64,000 nucleotides of DNA from Brachypterus glaber. Taxonomy: Eukaryota; Arthropoda; Insecta; Coleoptera; Kateretidae. A program made the translations under genes and the position numbers. The stretch lies in contig OY294048.1 of the NCBI GenBank assembly GCA_958510825.1, forward strand, positions 36,421,026 to 36,485,025, read 5' to 3'. The notes under the pieces are model-generated. The model was given only the letters and a program-made list of their open reading frames with translations. It made no database searches and had not been told where the DNA came from. Shown here one piece after another: positions 59,687-64,000 of this stretch; positions within the stretch are counted from its first letter, which is position 1; the number at the start of each line of letters is the position of its first letter.

Positions 59687-59870
59687 GAGGGGGGGAGGAC
59701 TAAATCTTTTTGCCGATGTGAGGACCTTTTTTTTAGGTGTTAAAATTATCAAGGCGTTATTTTTTTTAATCGTCAAAAATCTTTTTTAATGTTATTTTGT
59801 AGCGGCTCCTTTTGCTGTAGAGGCGCCAAGTCAAGCGCTTGCTTGCGCCGAAATGCTAAGGCCGGCCCTG
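59687..59870 (-). repeat. 'GGGCCGGCCTTAG' interspersed repeat, copy 1
   Basis: Read on the minus strand: AGGGCCGGCCTTAGCATTTC, GGCGCC, then AAAAAAAGGTCCTC. The same order occurs on the plus strand at 62710-62900. Confidence 0.7.
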
Positions 59871-61265
59871 TCCATGACAAAATAAGACAAGCGCCTAAAT
59901 GCAGCTCTCTGTACAGGAGTTTGTTTTGGTTTTTTCTTGGTTTAGACTTTTTTTTTTAATGAGGGGGCCTTGGTTTACGTTAACGTTGGTTTTGTGTTTT
60001 TTTTGTAAAAAAATGTTTTTTATTTAAAATAACATATTGAAAAACGGTCAGCGCATGCGCGTGCGCAGGCGCAGTTTATCAAAACGCTGCATAAAGAGCT
60101 GCACATAGACGCTCCTAAAATAAGTTTGTATACCGGGTGGCACTTCCGGTTTCAAACCAAACTAAATGAATCGAACTTTCGATTTTTTTAACTAACTACC
60201 ACCCGCCTCGAGGGTGAAGAATTTTTTTATTATCAGATTTAGTGTGAGCGACGGCAAAAAACCCTATATGCCAATTTTTATGAAAATATTATAAAAAAAG
60301 GATTTCTCCTTCCTTAGGGATGGAGTTAAAATTTTTTAATATAAGATTTAGATTTAGCGACCTCAAAAACCCCTATACACCAACTTTTAAGGAAACATTG
60401 AAAACATTTTAAAATTATTGCAGTACCTTAAAATCTGTGTGTTTTTTCCTGGTGATTTTCTTTAACAAGTTTTTATAGCGTCTAATCTCTCTTCTTTTTT
60501 GCGTGATTATTTTTAATTTTTCGCCATACTTACCTAAATACATTTTTGTTTGACTATAACCAAAATCCGTCTTGCATAACAGTTAAATGCCCTTCCGTCT
60601 TCTTAGAATTAAAATGAATTCGTTTTTAAAGAAATTGTTTTTTTTTTCTTTTTTGTTTAATTTAATCTTATAAAATTGCTCACTAATTATTATATAAATT
60701 AATGAAATATTTTTTGCACACAAACCTAGGTTTAGGCAAAAAAAAAATATATATGTAAACTTATGTAATGCTATAAATAAATGAATTTGAATTTGAATTT
60801 GAAATCTACAAAATTTCTACGCCACTGTTATTTTTTTAATATTCATCTAGGAAAAATATATGTTTGATAAAGTTCTAAAACATCACGAAAAAAAAAATAC
60901 TTTTTTTGCCATACCTGGGACTGAAGTGGTTAAAGATAGGGGGTAAGTTTCAGGGGTACCAAGCATTGCGTGAGGGAGGGAAGTCAAAATTGTACATGCA
61001 TACATACTAAAATAAAAAAAATGTAACCTGACTGTGAGACTTTTGCGCTGAACTACACCTTATTGATTTTTTAGTAAAGAACCTTATTTTGCAATTCACT
61101 TATTTTTTACTGCTTATTTAATCGTCGAATATGATGATACTTAAATTTCGAAGATGGGCCCATTCAAAAGCGATTAAGCCAAAATTGGAGGCTTTTTAAA
61201 TAAAGACTAAGAATAAGGGAATGGTTAATTGCGATAAAACTACCACATTTAGAAAGCTGGCAGTT
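59871..61265. other. No gene seen; isolated foldback end and a retrotransposon-type tail
   Basis: TACCGGGTGGCACTTCCGG with ACTTTCGATTTTTTTAAC (60131-60192) is an isolated end of the 'ACCGGGT' foldback group. CTATAAATAAATGAATTTG followed by (AATTTG)n at about 60770-60802 looks like the 3' tail of a Jockey/R1-type element, with no coding part found upstream. Confidence 0.4.
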
Positions 61266-61352
61266 TTATACTGCAGTGCTAAGCTGAAAGGTTCTATCTA
61301 CATAGGTTTAACATACACAGATAGGACCTTTCAGCTTAGGAAGGCAGTATAT
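61266..61352. repeat. 87-bp hairpin, probable mini-MITE
   Basis: AAGCTGAAAGGTTCTATCT is answered by AGATAGGACCTTTCAGCTT, flanked by partly paired ACTGCAGTGCT and AAGGCAGTATA. Confidence 0.75.
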
Positions 61353-61779
61353 ATAACGGCGAGCTTGGTCCAACTTTAAATCAGAAATGTTATCACCCTT
61401 AGTTTTTTTTTCAGAAATTAATTCGGGGACATCCCCTGATTATTTTAGGAGGAAAACGAAAAAATTCTCGGGCCCTCGATTTTGATTTGTTTTTATATTT
61501 TTTTTCAGTGTATGTTTAATTTTTATTACTGATATCGAAAGAGTTTATTTTTTTAAGCAATTTTGTACAATTTCTTTTTTTTATTTGTTTCTGAGAGGTG
61601 CGTATACTATTTTTCCTACGACTTTAACATACAAAATAAATAAAAATTCTTTGACAGCAGATATCACTTTTCAACTGCTGTCGGGTGGAAAATAAACATC
61701 AACTACTAAGTTAGTCTTATCCATTATTTTACCTATCCATTATTTTACTTAAAAAAAGGTAAAATATATCCCAATATTT
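61353..61779. other. No feature seen
   Basis: AT-rich spacer; contains the TACTATTTTTCCTACGA word at about 61601. Confidence 0.4.
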
Positions 61780-62203
61780 CACGGAAAGAAATTAGTGGGC
61801 TCTGCGCTATACATTATAAGATATTTGGTAACAGTGGCAAATTATAGTGATTTAAGCTATAGATTATAAGGGACACAATAACTAATAATGTTAAAAATAA
61901 ATTGGAAACGATTATATATATTACAGACACGATTATATTTATTACAGGCACTATTATAAATTTACAGAAATTTTATTATATTATAAAAATTATTAGCACG
62001 GACAATAATTAAATCTATTTAAGCTATAAATGCCATACTATTTGTTATATTTTATTATTCACTAAACAATTAAAGTATTTCATATAAATTTTTACACTGA
62101 CTGCCATAATTGTAAGAGAAAGCCTTGTATTTATATAATAAGCGATTATAATTTGCTTGGTATGTGTGTTATAGCGCTCCTAGCTATAATTTTTTTTTCC
62201 GTG
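61780..62203 (+). mobile_element. 'CACGG...CCGTG' MITE, copy 5
   Basis: Near-identical to 13227-13650 and of the same 424-bp length. It is flanked by TT on both sides instead of TA. Confidence 0.9.
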
Positions 62204-62453
62204 TTCCATTATAAATTGTATTGATTTTTCACTCCACTTGTTTGTACAGTTTTAGTTGTTAATAAAAACTCAATTGGGGCAAAAAAAGGAAGAAAAATGG
62301 TCTAATTCGATTTTATACCGCCAATAGATTGGGACAGCTCCTCATTAAATACTGATCACCAATGACCCGTAACTTATATCTATTCGAATAAAACTAAAAG
62401 CTTTTCGATAACACTGCTCAACCAAAAAATAAATTCGGTAACCAAGAGGATGT
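62204..62453. other. No feature seen
   Basis: Spacer between the MITE and the SINE. Confidence 0.4.
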
Positions 62454-62700
62454 GGGAGGCCATGGTTAGTGGGCTGGCGCGCCAGAATGACAAGCCGGCT
62501 AGCGTCAGTCCGATTTGCCTTTTTAGTTAATTATATTTGAAATTTGGCGAAGGCGATAAGTGAAGCAGACACTCCCTATAAAAACTGGTTCGAAAGTGAG
62601 TATAAGCCGGTGGTTCCCTCTACTACTAGCCCACACAAGTCCTGGACTTAGGGGATGATTAATTAAGTAGAATAGTACGAGGTTAAAATGTAATGTAATG
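62454..62700 (+). mobile_element. tRNA-derived SINE, copy 3, altered head
   Basis: The body (GATTTGCC to GGGGATGATTAATTAAG) and the (GTAAT)n tail match copies 1 and 2. The head starts GGGAGGCCATGGTTAGTGG, so an A-box-like part remains, but the GTTCGATTC B box and T arm are replaced by unrelated sequence. It was probably unable to be transcribed as such. Confidence 0.85.
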
Positions 62701-62709
62701 ATTCCGATC

Positions 62710-62900
62710 GGGGCCGGCCTTAGTATTTCGGCGCCCTAAAGCAAGCATTTGCATTGGCGCCCCTATTAAGAGGTGATGCGAGAATATCCCAACTTTTTAC
62801 CCTGCAAAATTTTGATGACGGAAAATTTTGATGACTAAAAAAAGGTCCTCTCCTGTGAAAGAAAAATCTGACGGATACATTTTATGAGTAAAAAAAGAAC
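62710..62900 (+). repeat. 'GGGCCGGCCTTAG' interspersed repeat, copy 2
   Basis: It starts GGGGCCGGCCTTAGTATTTC right after the SINE tail. The AAAAAAAGGTCCTC block at about 62836 matches the copy at 59687-59870 in inverse orientation. Confidence 0.7.
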
Positions 62901-62954
62901 TTTTAAGTTAAAACCCTAACGGATTTTTTTTTTAATTTTGATGGAAGACTTACA

Positions 62955-63090
62955 TCTCTACTCTCAATTTCTCTAATCCCTAACATCCCTACTGCATAAC
63001 ATACATACGTCACAACAACCCTACTCCGTAACATCTTTAATCCATAACATTTCTACTCCCCAATAACTCTACTCCACACTATATGCACTT
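62955..63090 (-). repeat. Short tandem repeat, inverted relative of 52098-52210
   Basis: CTACTCCGTAACATC-type units and the outer sequence TCCACACTATATGCACTT match the inverse of the copy near 52.1 kb. Confidence 0.7.
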
Positions 63091-63730
63091 TATTAACCAC
63101 TTAATAATAAATGAGCTGTTCGCGGAACAAAGAACCTTCTTCTTCTAGATTATTTTATTTTTTTCCTAGTAAATGTTCGTCTTTAAATTCAAATCTAGAA
63201 AATCACAAATGTATTATTCTAAAAGCCACATTATCCAGAATTTGCTCTTAACTGAGACTTTATCTTTTAGATAAAGTTTTAACTGTGCACTGTTAAACTG
63301 CGCCAGATATTTCCGATACAAGTTTATTGAAAAATAAATAAAATAAAAAATCTATAGAGCCGTTTGTGTTTTATTCGAAAAAAAAGGGTCACTTGACCGG
63401 CACTTATGCTTTATAACTTTTAAATACGCCAATTCACAGTTTTTAATATTTTACTTTAAATGCAAAATCAAAAGAGAATTTAATTTCAATATATTTTTTC
63501 AATTTAATGAAACATGTTTTTTTTTTATTAAAAAGACAATAGATCTTAACAAAAATATATATATTTTTTTAATTTTTTTGAATTAGACCGTGTTTTCGTA
63601 TTTTCGTAAAATTATTTCCTGATTTTAACAGTTTCTTTCAAAAACTAGACCTAATAGCTCTTTCTAATTTGACCTGACTTCCCTCATAATACTTGAATAA
63701 TATAAAAAAAACTTCTCAAAAAAAAAATTA
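63091..63730. other. No feature seen
   Basis: AT-rich spacer. Confidence 0.4.
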
Positions 63731-63889
63731 ACCGACTTCTTTATCTAAAAAGTAAAAAATAAAAAATAAGCCGGTGTCAATTTCACCCTAAATTAAATAC
63801 TAACAATTATTTTTGTTATTAAATTGTTTGCTCTGAAACTGGCACCGACTTATTTTTTATTTTTGAATTTTTAGATACAGAAGTCGGTT
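63731..63889. mobile_element. 159-bp palindromic mini-MITE
   Basis: ACCGACTTCTTTATCTAAAA is answered by TTTTTAGATACAGAAGTCGGT. A second inverted pair, AAATAAGCCGGTGTCA / TGGCACCGACTTATTT, lies just inside. Confidence 0.75.
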
Positions 63890-64000
63890 CATTTTTTTTT
63901 GCGAAAAGTTTTTATTTTTTAATTTTTAGGGACACTGAACTTGTAGATTTGTAACGTCATCTAAGCTAAATTATAGTTGTCCTTCGATCTCGGCAAGCTG

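Larger units (their letters stand above)
14892..64000 (-). other. Presumed upstream intron(s) of the furin-like gene
   Basis: This stretch precedes the acceptor of the furin-like exon. No exon for the prodomain or the WYL-type segment just upstream of the catalytic domain was recognised on the minus strand. If that is right, the intron is at least 49 kb. Other genes hosted in the intron were looked for; only transposon-derived reading frames were found. Confidence 0.5.

Noticed and set aside
1..64000. Bacterial-type features (operons, ribosome binding sites, rho-independent terminators)
   Set aside because: The splice sites, SINEs, MITEs and repeat content show eukaryotic DNA; hairpin + T-tract matches are foldback elements.

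Overview
The window looks like the non-coding interior of an insect gene. It is very AT-rich, has no bacterial-style gene packing, and holds many small inverted-repeat transposons, tRNA-derived SINEs, non-LTR retrotransposon remains, satellites and microsatellites. The insect order cannot be fixed from the sequence; a beetle-like genome would fit, but that is a guess.

Only one host coding exon could be recognised. It lies at 14757-14891 on the minus strand, is 135 bases (45 codons) long, and has a clean 3' splice acceptor and a GTAAGT donor. It encodes the start of the peptidase S8 catalytic domain of a furin-type proprotein convertase, including the catalytic-aspartate motif SILDDG. The gene therefore runs right to left. 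No neighbouring exon was found, so both sides are probably intron: at least 14.7 kb downstream and up to 49 kb upstream.

Layout. 1-14 kb: a chain of foldback elements (a hAT-like MITE, the 'CAGGGTGATC' family, a 1.1-kb palindrome, the 'GCGGTCCAAAAGTCA' family), a partly duplicated MITE, a TIR element with a repeated 14-base palindrome, a 288-bp tandem array, and the first of five near-identical 'CACGG...CCGTG' MITEs. 14-21 kb: the furin exon, a Jockey/CR1-like fragment split by a 1.1-kb foldback, a third 'GCGGTCC' element and a palindrome inside a palindrome. 21-32 kb: a 9-bp minisatellite, more foldbacks, two Harbinger-like elements with TTA/TAA duplications, and a C-rich tandem array. 32-44 kb: a tRNA-derived SINE, a second hAT-like MITE, a ~435-bp tandem array, a 29-bp hAT-like remnant with a perfect 8-bp target duplication, a MITE nested in a MITE, and a 220-bp tandem array. 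44-53 kb: a second SINE whose empty site is also in the window, two ~985-bp palindromes with exact 3-bp duplications, a piggyBac-like element, and a ~366-bp satellite array interrupted by a 2.6-kb 5'-truncated non-LTR retrotransposon. 53-64 kb: more MITEs, an element built of palindromic 'AAGATCATATTATCTT' words, a third SINE and short inverted repeats.

Apart from the furin exon there is no evidence of genes working together. The biology is that of a transposon-rich intron. If the gene is transcribed through it, the pre-mRNA would carry many long hairpins. No new enzymatic system was found. The most unusual items are the 29-bp hAT remnant, the SINE filled/empty-site pair, the palindromic superfamily that exists both as transposons and as a tandem array, and the MITE family with both TA and TT flanks.
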